Shown in pieces: positions 18,119-33,304 of a stretch of 64,000 bases of DNA (position 1 is its first letter; each line of letters opens with the position of its first letter). The stretch comes from Vibrio ponticus (lineage in GTDB: Bacteria; Pseudomonadota; Gammaproteobacteria; Enterobacterales; Vibrionaceae), in NCBI RefSeq assembly GCF_009938225.1, contig NZ_AP019657.1:558001-622000 (forward strand), given 5' to 3'. The translations under genes were made by a program, and so were the position numbers. The notes below the pieces were generated by a model, which ran no database searches, had not been told where the DNA came from, and saw only the letters and a program-made list of their open reading frames with translations.

Positions 18119-20314
18119 CTAGTCGTAGTAGACATTGTTTTCGTCAATGTGATCGTTACTGGTATCACTGCTGGTGCGATTGTCTTTTTCTTCTTCCGTG
18201 GCGAGATACCATGTTGGGTAAGTTTGCCCAGTCGCATCGCCTGCAAAATCAGCAAAGTATCGATAGGCTTGCAAGATGTTAATCTGCTCCAGTGGATGCT
18301 GCCAATCTAGTGGGATCTCAATTGCCCAAGGTAAACCGTTGGCAGTGTGGAAGTGAGTTTGATCACCATCGGAAGCATCAATACCACGCGATTTGTATTC
18401 AGTATTGAATTTGCTGGTCGGTGCTTGGTTTTTGAGGTGGATTTCTAGCCCACGACCTGGGTAGCCACCACTGACCTCTAGACCAATATCACCATAGTAG
18501 TGACCGGGCGCTGCGAAGATAAATGGGTCATAAGGAAAAGCGGGCATGGTACTATTGTCAATCGCATTGCGCATTGTGACGGTTAACTGCCAAGTCGCAC
18601 GGTAGTTGGTTCCGCAATTAGTTTGGGTGCGGAAATAGGTACAACCTTCCGCTTCGCCTGCATCAACTAAGTCCCACAGATCATCTTGAATGATAAACAC
18701 CGCATCATTGGTACCCGACTCGAGTACGGTTCTGTTTACAGTGACGCCATTAATCATCAAAGTAATCAATTCATCTTTGATATCGCTAGGTGCTATGCCG
18801 GGTAATCGAATTGCAAAACCAGAATGGCGAGCACCACCGAGTGCCGCAACTTGTCCTTCGAATTTTAAACGAATCACTTTGTCGTCCAGTTGGTACTCGG
18901 TGAACTTGACGTTCATCAGTACGTCGTTCATGTCGTAATCACCCGCGATTGGGTATTGGTCTTCATAGGCAAAAGTGGTGAAGTCAGCACCATTCGGATA
19001 GGTCTGCGTGGTCACGCCATCTTCAGTAATATCAACTTGATAATCTTCTACCTCGCCGCTTGGCACCCCACCGGATGGTCCAATATCTTGGATTTCACTT
19101 AATCTAAAGCGCGCCCAAGTTTGTCCCACTTGAGCCCACGGAGGAACGTCAAAGAAAATGCTCTGCACACCATCGCTGACAGCCGCATTCGTGACAATTT
19201 TCTCATCGTCCTCAAACGCGCCGTCTTGATCGAAGTCCATCCAAGCCGTGAGGACACTGCTGGCGGTTGCGCCACTGACTGTCACGTCTAGCTTAGAAGT
19301 TCGACCAACTTGGATGGGCAGTGGAAATGCCACGCCATCTTCATCGTCTTCAGCTGATGAGGCGTCGTCACTGTTGGGAAAGACATAAGCTTCGGTTTCA
19401 CCATCCACTTTACTGCCCAACATTAAATCGGTAATGCCATGGCGAGCACCAGAATTGTCATAAAGTGTGTTGTAGCTGTCCGGTGCATCGCCAAAGTCGG
19501 TATTTTCGCTCGCTTCAACCGGCGCGAGGGCGCATCGAGCGCCATCATTGGAGCTGCTCGAGGGACCATAAGCAAAAAATGCAGCAGAGGATTGATTGCC
19601 GTTAATCGCGACTTTGTAGATATAACCGTTGCCGTTATTACTGCCATAAAAGTTACCATCGACGTCAAAATAGACCGCACCAAAGGTCAAACTAAAGCCC
19701 AAAACGTCTTTGTCTAACAGTTGATTGAGACGAGTGCTGGTGCCAGCGGTGACGTCGATTTGCCACAAGTAACCCGATGAATCGATGCTGTAGGCGTAAG
19801 AATTGTCTGGATGGAATGCAATGTCGAAAATCGCCGGCGAGCCAAACTGCGCTTTATTAGCGACTAAAGTCATCTGCATTGTTGTCAGGTCGATTTTGTA
19901 CAAACCGTTTGAAGGGCGGTAGCCGTACCATGCATTTTCGTCCAGAGAGACATCACCCACATAAATTGCGCTAGGTGCATCACCTGGTTTGGTAACCGAA
20001 AGCGAGTATTTGACAAAATTGCCGTCGATACGAGCGAGTGATTTGGCACCGTAATCCCAGCCGTAGATGAAATTGTCGTGTTGGCTAAACCCAACACCAT
20101 TAAGCTTGGCACTGCCCAAGGTTGAATCCATGGTGCGATAACTGCCAAGATCGATATCAATCCCATAAGCGACAGGGGTTCCTGATGGATTTTGAAATAA
20201 GAAGGCTTCGGTTGGGCAGTTATCAAACGGTTGTTGAGCGTAGCAGAATGGAGAGATGAAACTGACGGTTCCGAGCGTGAATAGCGTACCTAGTCGTGTT
20301 AACGTTGCTGACAT
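18119..20314 (-). CDS. LruC domain-containing secreted protein
   Basis: I start at 20314 (MSATLTRLGTLFTLGT), which has AGAAGA upstream and gives a signal peptide cut after CYA near residue 26; the length is 731 residues. Four regions follow. First is a repeat-containing beta-propeller-like N-terminal domain (about 30-270, blocks such as NGVGFSQHDNFIYGWDYGA). Second is a GEVED-type segment starting TDFGDAPDSYNTLYDN and ending GEVEDYQVDI. Third is the LruC domain (from about 455, FAYEDQYPIAGDYDMNDVL). Last is an unusual C-terminus ending EENDRTS-type charged residues. LruC proteins are named for a Leptospira surface lipoprotein. The role is unknown, but a cell-surface or adhesive function is plausible. 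The gene lies in an insertion between epmC and yfcL. Confidence 0.82.
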   Translation of the reverse strand: MSATLTRLGTLFTLGTVSFISPFCYAQQPFDNCPTEAFLFQNPSGTPVAYGIDIDLGSYRTMDSTLGSAKLNGVGFSQHDNFIYGWDYGAKSLARIDGNFVKYSLSVTKPGDAPSAIYVGDVSLDENAWYGYRPSNGLYKIDLTTMQMTLVANKAQFGSPAIFDIAFHPDNSYAYSIDSSGYLWQIDVTAGTSTRLNQLLDKDVLGFSLTFGAVYFDVDGNFYGSNNGNGYIYKVAINGNQSSAAFFAYGPSSSSNDGARCALAPVEASENTDFGDAPDSYNTLYDNSGARHGITDLMLGSKVDGETEAYVFPNSDDASSAEDDEDGVAFPLPIQVGRTSKLDVTVSGATASSVLTAWMDFDQDGAFEDDEKIVTNAAVSDGVQSIFFDVPPWAQVGQTWARFRLSEIQDIGPSGGVPSGEVEDYQVDITEDGVTTQTYPNGADFTTFAYEDQYPIAGDYDMNDVLMNVKFTEYQLDDKVIRLKFEGQVAALGGARHSGFAIRLPGIAPSDIKDELITLMINGVTVNRTVLESGTNDAVFIIQDDLWDLVDAGEAEGCTYFRTQTNCGTNYRATWQLTVTMRNAIDNSTMPAFPYDPFIFAAPGHYYGDIGLEVSGGYPGRGLEIHLKNQAPTSKFNTEYKSRGIDASDGDQTHFHTANGLPWAIEIPLDWQHPLEQINILQAYRYFADFAGDATGQTYPTWYLATEEEKDNRTSSDTSNDHIDENNVYYD

Positions 20315-20467
20315 AATTCTTCTCTTGATAATGGGGCGTAAGAGGGGAACTGCATAGTGTGTGCCAGATGCTAGAAGCCCGTCAGACATAGGGTTTGCGT
20401 TAAATTTCTCAATATGAGAAGCTTCACCATCCTTTTTGAGAATCAAACTGAGTTGATTGAGCACAAC

Positions 20468-20731
20468 ATGATTATTGAATTTGAAGAAAAGCTACTTGAG
20501 CTTATTGATGTACGTATTGCGACCGCATCAGATGATGAGTTATTTGCTGGTGGTTATTTACGTGGTCACATTTCGCTATCAGCCGCGTCATGTGAAGAAG
20601 AAGGCATTAATGATGTTGAAGAACTTAAGCAACGTATTGTGGCGAGTCTCGATCAAGCGCGCTCGGAATTGACGCCAGCGGATCGCATCATTGTTAATGA
20701 TTTGTGGCTTGAGTTAGTGAATAACGCTTAA
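20468..20731 (+). CDS. yfcL: YfcL family protein
   Basis: This short acidic protein has 87 residues starting at the ATG at 20468 (MIIEFEEKLLELIDVRIATA). The YfcL family signature is seen in DELFAGGYLRGHISLSAASCEEEG. Its function is unknown. In E. coli yfcL lies between mnmC and epmC, and the gene keeps that neighbourhood here. The 153-base gap to the divergent LruC gene should hold promoters for both. Confidence 0.88.
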   Translation: MIIEFEEKLLELIDVRIATASDDELFAGGYLRGHISLSAASCEEEGINDVEELKQRIVASLDQARSELTPADRIIVNDLWLELVNNA

Positions 20732-20809
20732 CTTTGCCTTCTGGGTGGTTGTCGCTTTTAAGCTCTCTTTCTATGCTGAAAAGAGCTCATCAAACAAAGG
20801 ACAACCCCT

Positions 20810-21337
20810 ATGCTTATCGTCGCTTTTGGCGCTTCTACCAGTTCCACCTCGATTAATCGCACTCTCGCCAATTATGCTGCGCATCTACTGCCAGACTCTC
20901 AAGTAAAACTGCTCGATCTTAATGACTATTCTGTGCCTATTTTCAGCGAAGATATGGAAAAACAGATCGGTCAGGCGGAGGGGGCAAAAGCGTTTCTTGC
21001 GGATATCGCGCAGGCAGATGCTTTGGTTATCTCGTTTGCTGAGCACAATGGCGCTTATACTGCCGCATACAAAAACTTATTTGATTGGGCATCACGAATT
21101 GAGCGTGAAGTGTTTCAAAATAAGCCTGCTGTCTATTTTGCTACCTCACCAGGTCCTGGTGGGGCGGGGAATGTATTGGCTGCCGCAAGCGGATCAGCGG
21201 GTTATTTTGGCGCGCAACTGAAAGCCTCGCTCTCTATCCCGAGTTTCTATGACAACTTTGATATGGTTAGTGGACAGTTTACCGCAGTCGAAATCGCGGC
21301 AAGTGTGCAGCGAGCAATGAATAGTTTGCTGGATTAA
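20810..21337 (+). CDS. NAD(P)H-dependent FMN reductase family protein
   Basis: A 175-residue flavodoxin-like oxidoreductase starts at 20810 after AAAGGACAACCCCT. The FMN-binding loops are visible: GASTSSTSINRTLANY near the N-terminus, SFAEHNGAYTAAYKNLFDWASR at about 76-97 and ATSPGPGGAGNVLA at about 112-125. The physiological electron acceptor cannot be deduced. A shared terminator separates it from the convergent mnmC. Confidence 0.88.
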   Translation: MLIVAFGASTSSTSINRTLANYAAHLLPDSQVKLLDLNDYSVPIFSEDMEKQIGQAEGAKAFLADIAQADALVISFAEHNGAYTAAYKNLFDWASRIEREVFQNKPAVYFATSPGPGGAGNVLAAASGSAGYFGAQLKASLSIPSFYDNFDMVSGQFTAVEIAASVQRAMNSLLD

Positions 21338-21351
21338 CCGGTGGTTAGGAA

Positions 21352-21378
21352 TAAAAACTCCCATGCGGGAGTTTTTTA
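21352..21378. terminator. Bidirectional terminator between the FMN reductase gene and mnmC
   Basis: The stem ACTCCC-atgc-GGGAGT is flanked by AAAAA on the left and TTTTTT on the right. It sits between two convergent stops (21337 and 21386). Confidence 0.9.
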
Positions 21379-21385
21379 TTTGCCT

Positions 21386-23395
21386 TTAAAGCTCAGTAAT
21401 CGCTTTGCCTTTGCGTAGCTTACGTATCCACATACGACTCGGGTCGATTTGCTCGAGTAAATCCACTGGCAGCGGTAGCGGGTCACCACAGATCTGCGAT
21501 GCCAATACTTCCGCCATAAGAGGCGCTGAACTTAAGCCACGCGAGCCCAAACCCAACAAACAGAACAAATTGTCGTGATGCGGTGTCGTTGGGGCGGCTT
21601 GCTGATTATCAGCCAGATCAGCATACACAGCTTTGATTTGTTCAAAATCACCCAGATTACCGACAAACGGTAGATGATCGCGACTCACGCAGCGAATACC
21701 TTGGCGTGATTGGTTGCTCGACGTATCCACATCGTTTGGCCAAGCTTGGTTTGGCAGACAATGACGTAATTTGTCACCATTATCTTGCTGAGCGACAGGA
21801 TCAAACTCATAGTTGAGTTGGCTGCGGTCGTAACTGGCACCGATACAGTGATGCTGGTTATTTGGATTCACAGGGGTCATATAGCCATCGTAACAAAGCA
21901 CGCTCTTTAGCTGAGTCAGTGATTCGGTGGTCGGAATATGGCTGACTTGCCCTTTTACTTGTCCAAGGGGGACAAACGCACTTTGGGCAAAAGAGGCGAA
22001 CTCATTACCGTTTGCGATAATCACGCAGTCGTGTTGAATTTCTTGACCATTAATCTGTAGTGACCAGCCATTGTCTGTTTGCTTAAACGATTCTACCTTG
22101 TGAGCAAATTTGGCATTAAAGCATTCATTTTTTTCAAGCTGCGCAATCAATCCTTGGGTCAGCTCTGCTGGACACAGCCAACCACCAAGAGGATAGTGAA
22201 CGCTTGCCATATCGACAGGTAAACCCACCACTTCACTGGTTTGAGTCTCATCTAAACCATGAATCAATTGTGGGTCAAACTTGCCTTCTAGCATTTTATC
22301 GAGCTTACTTGCAGACTTGTCATCCCATTTGAGTTGGGTGACACCGCACCAATCATGGTCAAAACTAAACTGTTCAGCCGCTTGCTCAACAAACTGGCGA
22401 GCAAACAAAAATGCCGGTGCAAATACGCGTGAGACACCTTGGTGTTCACCGTTTAGTAGTGGGTAAACCGCTCCCTGGCGATTCCCTGAAGCGCGCATCG
22501 CTGGTTGTTGGTCTTGGCAATATAAAGTGACATGCTGACCGCGACGAACCAGGGTGTTGGCTAGTGTGGCGCTGGCAATGCCACCGCCGATGATAGCGAT
22601 ATTTTGATGCGCCGTACTTGGTGAGCGGTGAAACCAAGGCTTGATGTTGGTTTCAGTCTGACGCTCTAATAGACGTCCAGCGATCATTTCGCGTTTGGTA
22701 CCAAAGCCTTTGACTTTTTTCATATCAAAGCCGGCTTCAATTAAACCACGACGCACAAAACCTGCTGCGGTAAAGGTTGCACAGCTACAATCTTGCTTGG
22801 CAAGCTTTGCCATGCCATCAAATAGGGTTTGGTTCCACATTTCAGGGTTTTTGCTGGGCGCAAAGCCATCAAGGAACCAAGCATCGACTAAACCTTGTTC
22901 AGGTACAGGCACTAGAGGCATACAATCTTTGATATCACCAAACCAAAGGTCTAAAGTAATCGCTCCATCGGCTAAAACAATGCGATGGCATTCAGGTACG
23001 GCGATTGGGTAGTGGTGTTGCAGTTGTTCTGCGTATTGTGCTAACTCAGGCCATGCTTGGTGGGCTTTAATTAAGTCTTGCTGGCTTAAAGGGTACTTTT
23101 CAAAGCTAATGAAATGCAGCTCTTTTAGCGTGGTGTCCGGATTTTGCTGGCGAAATGCTTCAAACCATTGCCAGACAGCAAGGAAATTGAGTCCAGTGCC
23201 AAAACCAGTTTCGGCAATCACAAAGCGACGGTGATCATATTCTTGCCATCTTTGTGGCAGATGATTTTGACTCAAGAAGACGTAACGCGTCTCTTCTAAT
23301 CCATTTACATTGGAAAAGTAGACGTCATCGAATTGGTCTGAAACAGGCGTTCCCGCTTCGTTCCAGCCAAGTTGGGCATTGGTTATCGTAGTCAT
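21386..23395 (-). CDS. mnmC: Bifunctional tRNA mnm5s2U34 biosynthesis protein MnmC
   Basis: MnmC finishes the modified uridine at position 34 of several tRNAs. The C-terminal FAD oxidase removes a carboxymethyl group and the N-terminal methyltransferase then methylates the amine. The 669 residues match the fused enteric form. The N-terminal domain (about 1-245) has the AdoMet motif [19 protein letters not shown] and [19 protein letters not shown]. The oxidase domain starts near 270 with the dinucleotide-binding motif [17 protein letters not shown] and contains [13 protein letters not shown]. The gene points away from fabB. Confidence 0.96.
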   Translation of the reverse strand: MTTITNAQLGWNEAGTPVSDQFDDVYFSNVNGLEETRYVFLSQNHLPQRWQEYDHRRFVIAETGFGTGLNFLAVWQWFEAFRQQNPDTTLKELHFISFEKYPLSQQDLIKAHQAWPELAQYAEQLQHHYPIAVPECHRIVLADGAITLDLWFGDIKDCMPLVPVPEQGLVDAWFLDGFAPSKNPEMWNQTLFDGMAKLAKQDCSCATFTAAGFVRRGLIEAGFDMKKVKGFGTKREMIAGRLLERQTETNIKPWFHRSPSTAHQNIAIIGGGIASATLANTLVRRGQHVTLYCQDQQPAMRASGNRQGAVYPLLNGEHQGVSRVFAPAFLFARQFVEQAAEQFSFDHDWCGVTQLKWDDKSASKLDKMLEGKFDPQLIHGLDETQTSEVVGLPVDMASVHYPLGGWLCPAELTQGLIAQLEKNECFNAKFAHKVESFKQTDNGWSLQINGQEIQHDCVIIANGNEFASFAQSAFVPLGQVKGQVSHIPTTESLTQLKSVLCYDGYMTPVNPNNQHHCIGASYDRSQLNYEFDPVAQQDNGDKLRHCLPNQAWPNDVDTSSNQSRQGIRCVSRDHLPFVGNLGDFEQIKAVYADLADNQQAAPTTPHHDNLFCLLGLGSRGLSSAPLMAEVLASQICGDPLPLPVDLLEQIDPSRMWIRKLRKGKAITEL

Positions 23396-23523
23396 AATGT
23401 CTAAATTTTGTGATTATCGACAGTAAAGTTGTGCCGATTGTACGGTTTTAAAGGAAAGCTGACCACTTTTGTCAGTCAACTTAGTTATTATCTAGCAGTA
23501 TTTTGAATTATAGGAATGTGATA

Positions 23524-24735
23524 ATGAAACGAGTCGTAATCACCGGTATGGGTATTGTTTCAAGTATCGGTAACAACGTCGAAGAAGTGTTAGCGTCTCT
23601 TAAAGCGGGTAAATCTGGTATCACTGCTTCTGAGCAGTTCAAAGAACACGGTCTGCGCTCACAAGTTTGGGGTGATCTAAAAATCAACCCAGCGGAGTTC
23701 ATCGACCGTAAGCAGATGCGCTTTATGGGTGATGCGGCTGCGTACGCATACCTATCAATGCAACAAGCGATTGAAGATGCCGGCTTAACTGAAGAGCAGG
23801 TATCTAATGACCGTACTGGTATCGTAGCAGGTTCTGGTGGTGCTTCAGCACTAAACCAAACTGTTGCGACTGATACAATGCGTGAGAAAGGCGTTAAGCG
23901 TGTTGGTCCTTACATGGTGCCACGTACTATGTCATCAACAGTGTCTGCGTGTCTGGCAACACCATTTAAAATCCGTGGCGTAAACTACTCAATGAGTTCA
24001 GCTTGTGCAACATCTGCACACTGTATTGGTCACGCAATGGAGCTTATCCAACTTGGTAAACAAGACATCGTATTTGCGGGTGGTGGTGAAGAGCTAGATT
24101 GGTCGCAAACTATGATGTTTGATGCAATGGGCGCACTATCAACGAAATACAACGAAACGCCAGAAAAAGCTTCTCGTACATACGATGCAGCGCGTGACGG
24201 TTTTGTTATCTCTGGCGGCGGCGGCATGCTAGTGGTTGAAGAACTAGAGCATGCACTTGCCCGTGGCGCGAAAATCTACGGTGAAATCGTAGGCTACGGC
24301 GCGACTTCTGACGGTTACGACATGGTAGCGCCATCAGGTGAAGGTGCGGTGCGTTGTATGAAGATGGCAATGCAGGCAGTTGAAAGCGTGGATTACGTGA
24401 ATACTCACGGCACATCAACGCCAGTTGGTGACGTTAAAGAGCTTGGTGCTATCCAAGAGCTATTTGGTGACAACAGCCCTGCAATTTCTGCAACTAAAGC
24501 AATGACTGGCCATGCGCTAGGTGCAGCTGGTGTTCACGAAGCAATTTACTCAACGCTAATGCTAGACAATAACTTTATTGCACCAAGCATCAACGTTGAA
24601 ACGCTAGATGAAGCTGCGCACGGTTTAGATATCGTTACTGAAATGCGTGAAGCAGAACTCACCACTGTTATGTCTAACAGCTTTGGTTTTGGCGGCACTA
24701 ACGCCACGCTAGTGATTAAAAAGTATCAAGGTTAA
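23524..24735 (+). CDS. fabB: 3-oxoacyl-ACP synthase I (FabB)
   Basis: FabB condenses malonyl-ACP with acyl-ACP and is needed for unsaturated fatty acid elongation. The start is the ATG at 23524 ([19 protein letters not shown]), giving 403 residues. The nucleophile is Cys161 in [12 protein letters not shown]. The catalytic histidines lie in [12 protein letters not shown] and [12 protein letters not shown]. Upstream, AGGAAAGCTGACCACTT (23452-23468) is a weak match to a FadR operator; FadR is known to activate fabB in relatives. Its 3' UTR is structured and probably encodes an sRNA (separate entry). Confidence 0.97.
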   Translation: MKRVVITGMGIVSSIGNNVEEVLASLKAGKSGITASEQFKEHGLRSQVWGDLKINPAEFIDRKQMRFMGDAAAYAYLSMQQAIEDAGLTEEQVSNDRTGIVAGSGGASALNQTVATDTMREKGVKRVGPYMVPRTMSSTVSACLATPFKIRGVNYSMSSACATSAHCIGHAMELIQLGKQDIVFAGGGEELDWSQTMMFDAMGALSTKYNETPEKASRTYDAARDGFVISGGGGMLVVEELEHALARGAKIYGEIVGYGATSDGYDMVAPSGEGAVRCMKMAMQAVESVDYVNTHGTSTPVGDVKELGAIQELFGDNSPAISATKAMTGHALGAAGVHEAIYSTLMLDNNFIAPSINVETLDEAAHGLDIVTEMREAELTTVMSNSFGFGGTNATLVIKKYQG

Positions 24736-24777
24736 CTGAATTCGTCAGTTAGAGTTATGTAGCTGACAACCCAGTTT

Positions 24778-24896
24778 CCAGAGCTTGATCGGAGTGTAAC
24801 AACTCTGGTCGAACAGACGCAAAATTTGGCCCATGGAGAGCGGGTCAAATCCTTTTGTTCTGGATCTTACCGGCCTCATCTGGGGCCGGTTTTTTA
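24778..24896 (+). ncRNA. farS: Probable FarS-type sRNA in the fabB 3' UTR
   Basis: Between the fabB stop and its terminator lies a highly structured stretch. It has a hairpin CCAGAG...CTCTGG (24778-24808), a second hairpin ATTTGGCCC...GGGTCAAAT (24824-24850) and a terminator stem (24869-24890). In Vibrio cholerae the sRNA FarS is released by RNase E from the fabB 3' UTR and represses fadE genes. The position and structure here fit an orthologue. The 5' processing site is not visible from sequence, so the start is approximate and the assignment rests on context. Confidence 0.6.
24869..24896 (+). terminator. Rho-independent terminator of fabB
   Basis: ACCGGCC-tcatctg-GGCCGGT is followed by a run of T. 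It ends the fabB transcript and any sRNA processed from it. Confidence 0.93.
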
Positions 24897-25097
24897 TTGC
24901 CTAAAATTTGTCAAATCTAAACAAAATGAGCCATTTGCTGGCAAAGTAAGCAAAGTTGAATGCTTTTGACGAACAGTTTGCGAAGTGGGTATCTGATAAG
25001 TCGTCTCAAACCATTCATAATAGGCAAAACGCAGCGCTCGACACTTGTTATTGAATTCTGCACAATCCAGTAAAACCGCAAAAGAATACGAAGTGAA
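24897..25097. other. Intergenic region upstream of pdxB
   Basis: This 201-base stretch belongs to the 362-base gap between fabB and pdxB. It is A/T-rich, contains no credible gene, and should carry the pdxB promoter. I see no clear regulator site or hairpin in it. Confidence 0.6.
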
Positions 25098-26231
25098 ATG
25101 AAAATTCTAATTGATGAAAACATGCCTTACGCTCAAGAATTATTTGAGCAGCTTGGCGAAGTGATTTTAAAGCCTGGTCGTACTTTAACTGCTGATGATT
25201 TAGTGGATGTGGATGCATTAATGATCCGCTCGGTGACCAAAGTAAATGCAGAGCTTATTGCTAAAGCGAATAAACTCAAATTTGTCGGTACTGCAACGGC
25301 GGGTATGGACCACGTCGATCAAGAGTTGTTGCGTGAACGTGGTATCTTTTTTACCGCTGCGCCGGGTTGTAACAAAGTTGGTGTTGCCGAATATGTATTC
25401 AGCGTAATGATGGTACTGGCACAACAGCAAGGCTTCTCAGTGTTTGAAAAAACAGTCGGTATTGTGGGCGCAGGTCAGGTGGGTAGCTACCTACAACACT
25501 GCCTTGAAGGCATTGGCATTAAGGTGCTGATTAATGACCCAATTAAGCAAGCCGAAGGTGATGCGCGCGAATTTACTCCGCTGGAAACGCTACTTGCACA
25601 AGCTGACATCATTTCGTTGCATACACCAATCACCCGCCAAGGTGATTACCCAACTCACCATATGATTGATGAGCAAGTGTTGAACTCATTACGTGGTGAC
25701 CAAATTCTTATCAACGCGGCACGCGGTCCAGTGGTTGATAACCAAGCACTTAAAGCGCGCTTACAAAAGCAAGATGGTTTCGCAGCCGCGTTAGACGTGT
25801 TTGAGTTTGAACCAGAAGTTGATATGGAGCTTCTACCTCTGTTAGCATTCGCGACCCCGCATGTTGCAGGTTACGGTCTTGAGGGTAAAGCGCGCGGAAC
25901 CACGATGATTTTCAACAGTTACTGTGAGTTCCTTGGTGAAGCAAAAACCGCCGCGGCTGCCGATCTACTGCCGATTGCGCCAGTACCAACCGCGACATTG
26001 CAATATGCTTGGGATGAAGCGACGCTGCACAATCTGACTCAGATCATCTATGATGTGCGTAAAGATGATGCGTTGTTCCGCCGTGAGATCGCAAAACCAG
26101 GTTCATTTGATAAAATGCGCAAGGATTATTGGGATCGCCGCGAATATGGCGCGGTAACGTTAGTGGGTAGCCAAGCGTGTAATTTGGCACCATTAGCGAA
26201 ATTAGGTTTTCAAATTGAGGTAAGTGAATGA
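25098..26231 (+). CDS. pdxB: Erythronate-4-phosphate dehydrogenase
   Basis: PdxB oxidises 4-phosphoerythronate to 2-oxo-3-hydroxy-4-phosphobutanoate, the second step of pyridoxal phosphate synthesis. The 377 residues match the family. An N-terminal catalytic domain opens with [16 protein letters not shown]. The NAD-binding motif [12 protein letters not shown] is at about 122-133. [12 protein letters not shown] follows, then the C-terminal dimerisation domain characteristic of PdxB. The stop overlaps the asd start by 4 bases (ATGA). Confidence 0.97.
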   Translation: MKILIDENMPYAQELFEQLGEVILKPGRTLTADDLVDVDALMIRSVTKVNAELIAKANKLKFVGTATAGMDHVDQELLRERGIFFTAAPGCNKVGVAEYVFSVMMVLAQQQGFSVFEKTVGIVGAGQVGSYLQHCLEGIGIKVLINDPIKQAEGDAREFTPLETLLAQADIISLHTPITRQGDYPTHHMIDEQVLNSLRGDQILINAARGPVVDNQALKARLQKQDGFAAALDVFEFEPEVDMELLPLLAFATPHVAGYGLEGKARGTTMIFNSYCEFLGEAKTAAAADLLPIAPVPTATLQYAWDEATLHNLTQIIYDVRKDDALFRREIAKPGSFDKMRKDYWDRREYGAVTLVGSQACNLAPLAKLGFQIEVSE

Positions 26232-27241
26232 GCCAACAATACAATGTGGCCGTACTAGGTGCGACGGGCGCTGTCGGTGAAACGATTCTTGAAGTGTTGC
26301 AAGAGCGCAAGTTCCCAGTAGGCGAATTGTTCCTACTAGCAAGTGAACGTAGCGAAGGTAAAACTTACCGCTTTAATGGCAAAACAATTCGCGTACAAAA
26401 CGTCGATGAGTTTGACTGGTCTCAGGCGCATATTGCTCTGTTTTCAGCGGGTGGCGAACTGTCAGCAAAATGGGCACCAGTTGCAGCTGAGGAAGGTGTG
26501 ATCGTAATCGATAACACATCACAATTCCGTTACGACTACGATATTCCACTGGTGGTTCCTGAAGTGAACCCAGAAGCAATTGCTGAGTTCCGTAACCGCA
26601 ACATTATTGCTAACCCAAACTGCTCAACGATCCAAATGTTGGTTGCTCTAAAACCAATTCATGATGCAGTCGGTATTGAGCGTATCAACGTATCGACTTA
26701 CCAGTCAGTATCTGGCGCAGGTAAAGGTGGTATCGATGAACTTGCTGGTCAAACGGCAAAACTGCTGAACGGTATTCCTGCGGAAGCGGAGCAATTCCCA
26801 CAACAGATCGCGTTTAACTGTATTCCGCAAATCGATCAAATGATGGAAAACTGTTACACCAAAGAAGAGATGAAGATGGTGTGGGAAACACAAAAAATCT
26901 TTAATGATTCTTCAATTACGGTTAACCCGACCTGTGTGCGCGTACCTGTTTTCTACGGTCACGCTGAAGCAGTGCACGTTGAAACTCGCGCGCCAATCGA
27001 TGCGCAAGAAGTAATTCAACTACTTGAGAACACCGAAGGTGTTGAAGTGTTCCATGGTGAAGATTTCCCAACTCAAGTACGTGATGCCGGTGGTAAAGAC
27101 CACGTAATGGTGGGTCGTATTCGTAACGATATTAGCCACCATAGCGGTATCAACCTATGGGTAGTTGCGGACAACGTGCGTAAAGGTGCGGCAACGAACG
27201 CCGTGCAAATCGCTGAAGTGTTAATCCGCGATTACTACTAA
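26228..27241 (+). CDS. asd: Aspartate-semialdehyde dehydrogenase
   Basis: Asd reduces aspartyl phosphate to aspartate semialdehyde, the branch point to lysine, diaminopimelate, threonine and methionine. The 337 residues have the NADP-binding [14 protein letters not shown], the catalytic Cys132 in [10 protein letters not shown] and the SVSGAGKGG loop. In E. coli the slot after pdxB holds usg, an Asd-like protein without the catalytic cysteine. Here the cysteine is kept, so this copy looks enzymatically active. A terminator follows. Confidence 0.93.
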   Translation: MSQQYNVAVLGATGAVGETILEVLQERKFPVGELFLLASERSEGKTYRFNGKTIRVQNVDEFDWSQAHIALFSAGGELSAKWAPVAAEEGVIVIDNTSQFRYDYDIPLVVPEVNPEAIAEFRNRNIIANPNCSTIQMLVALKPIHDAVGIERINVSTYQSVSGAGKGGIDELAGQTAKLLNGIPAEAEQFPQQIAFNCIPQIDQMMENCYTKEEMKMVWETQKIFNDSSITVNPTCVRVPVFYGHAEAVHVETRAPIDAQEVIQLLENTEGVEVFHGEDFPTQVRDAGGKDHVMVGRIRNDISHHSGINLWVVADNVRKGAATNAVQIAEVLIRDYY

Positions 27242-27265
27242 GCTGTTTATTTGAACCAGCCCTTC

Positions 27266-27293
27266 AAGCCTCGCAATATGCGGGGCTTTTTTA
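27266..27293 (+). terminator. Rho-independent terminator after asd
   Basis: A ten-pair stem AAGCCTCGCA-ata-TGCGGGGCTT (one G-T pair) is followed by a T-run, 25 bases after the asd stop. Confidence 0.9.
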
Positions 27294-27442
27294 GTCGATA
27301 TTGAAAAAAATGTGTGAGATTAATGCGATTATTAAGCTAGGCACACATTTTTTGGCTCTACGGCTATAGTTTTGCCTCTATGATCCGATATATTTAGCAG
27401 ATCATCGAAATTAATTATTAAGAGCACCGAGCTGAGCCTTCT

Positions 27443-32161
<4,719 letters not shown>

Positions 32162-32190
32162 TCGCTTATCGTTAACCACGAAACATTATT

Positions 32191-32217
32191 AAAGGGGCTT
32201 ATGCCCCTTTTGTTTTT
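32191..32217 (+). terminator. Rho-independent terminator after fimV
   Basis: The stem AAAGGGGC-ttat-GCCCCTTT is followed by TGTTTTT, 30 bases after the fimV stop. Confidence 0.9.
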
Positions 32218-32286
32218 ATATCATGGGGTAGCGAGGGTATAGTAGTTTAGTTATACTTCCGACCCCATTTTCTAAGAGAGACCAAG

Positions 32287-33081
32287 ATGAGAATCGCTTT
32301 AGGTATTGAGTATGATGGTACTCACTACTTTGGCTGGCAACGTCAAAGAGAAGTTCAAAGCGTGCAAGAGAAGCTTGAACGTGCATTAAGTATTGTCGCC
32401 AATCATCCGGTGGAAGTTCAATGTGCAGGACGCACTGATGCCGGCGTTCACGGCACTGGTCAGGTTGTCCACTTTGATACAACAGCCAACCGTAAAATGG
32501 TGGCTTGGATGATGGGTGTGAATGCTAATCTTCCCAAAGATATTGCGGTTAGATGGGCAAAAGAGGTTCCAGAAGAGTTTCATGCGCGTTTTTCTGCGAC
32601 AGCACGCCGTTATCGTTACATCATCTTTAATAGCGCATTAAGACCAGGCATTTTGCATTCTGGCGTCAGCCACTATCATGGCGACTTAGATGAAGTAAAA
32701 ATGCACCAAGCAGGTCAATACTTGCTGGGTGAAAATGACTTTACTTCATTCCGTGCAGTTCATTGTCAGTCACACAGTCCATGGCGTAATTTGATGCACT
32801 TAAACGTGACTCGCCACGGTCAATATGTGGTGATTGATATCAAAGCCAATGCGTTTGTACACCACATGGTGCGCAACATTACTGGTAGTCTGCTGTGTGT
32901 TGGACGTGGTGAACAAGATCCCGAGTGGATCAAATGGTTACTCGAAGCAAAAGATCGTAAATTGGCGGGCGCAACGGCAAAAGCAGAAGGTTTGTATCTG
33001 GTTGATGTGGATTACCCGCAAGAATTTGATCTGCCACGCGCTCCGATCGGTCCGCTATTTTTGCCAGATAATTTGAACTAA
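32287..33081 (+). CDS. truA: tRNA pseudouridine(38-40) synthase TruA
   Basis: TruA converts uridines 38-40 in the anticodon arm of tRNAs to pseudouridine. The 264 residues match the family. The catalytic aspartate is Asp51 in [14 protein letters not shown]. The RYRYIIFN and [19 protein letters not shown] motifs are present. It sits between fimV and accD, the enteric order without dedA. An inverted repeat CTCGTTAG...CTAACGAG (33116-33151) lies downstream, without a T-run. Confidence 0.97.
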   Translation: MRIALGIEYDGTHYFGWQRQREVQSVQEKLERALSIVANHPVEVQCAGRTDAGVHGTGQVVHFDTTANRKMVAWMMGVNANLPKDIAVRWAKEVPEEFHARFSATARRYRYIIFNSALRPGILHSGVSHYHGDLDEVKMHQAGQYLLGENDFTSFRAVHCQSHSPWRNLMHLNVTRHGQYVVIDIKANAFVHHMVRNITGSLLCVGRGEQDPEWIKWLLEAKDRKLAGATAKAEGLYLVDVDYPQEFDLPRAPIGPLFLPDNLN

Positions 33082-33304
33082 TTTATAGTATTTAGTTCAT
33101 AAATAAGAGTAATACCTCGTTAGGTCAGTGTGTTACATATGAGCTAACGAGACAGTCGAACGCCGTGTTGGAGTAGGGTAACAAAAATAGGTACAACCAG
33201 TTTTTTGTCTACACTTGGCATTTTATATGCTTTAATCCTCACGTATAAATTCAGATTTTATATCTTTCGCCTTGCGCGGAGGATTGATAGAGAAAAGGTC
33301 TTCC

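Noticed and set aside
23452..23468. FadR operator before fabB
   Set aside because: It matches about ten of fifteen defined positions of the consensus. Biologically expected but too weak to annotate as a site.
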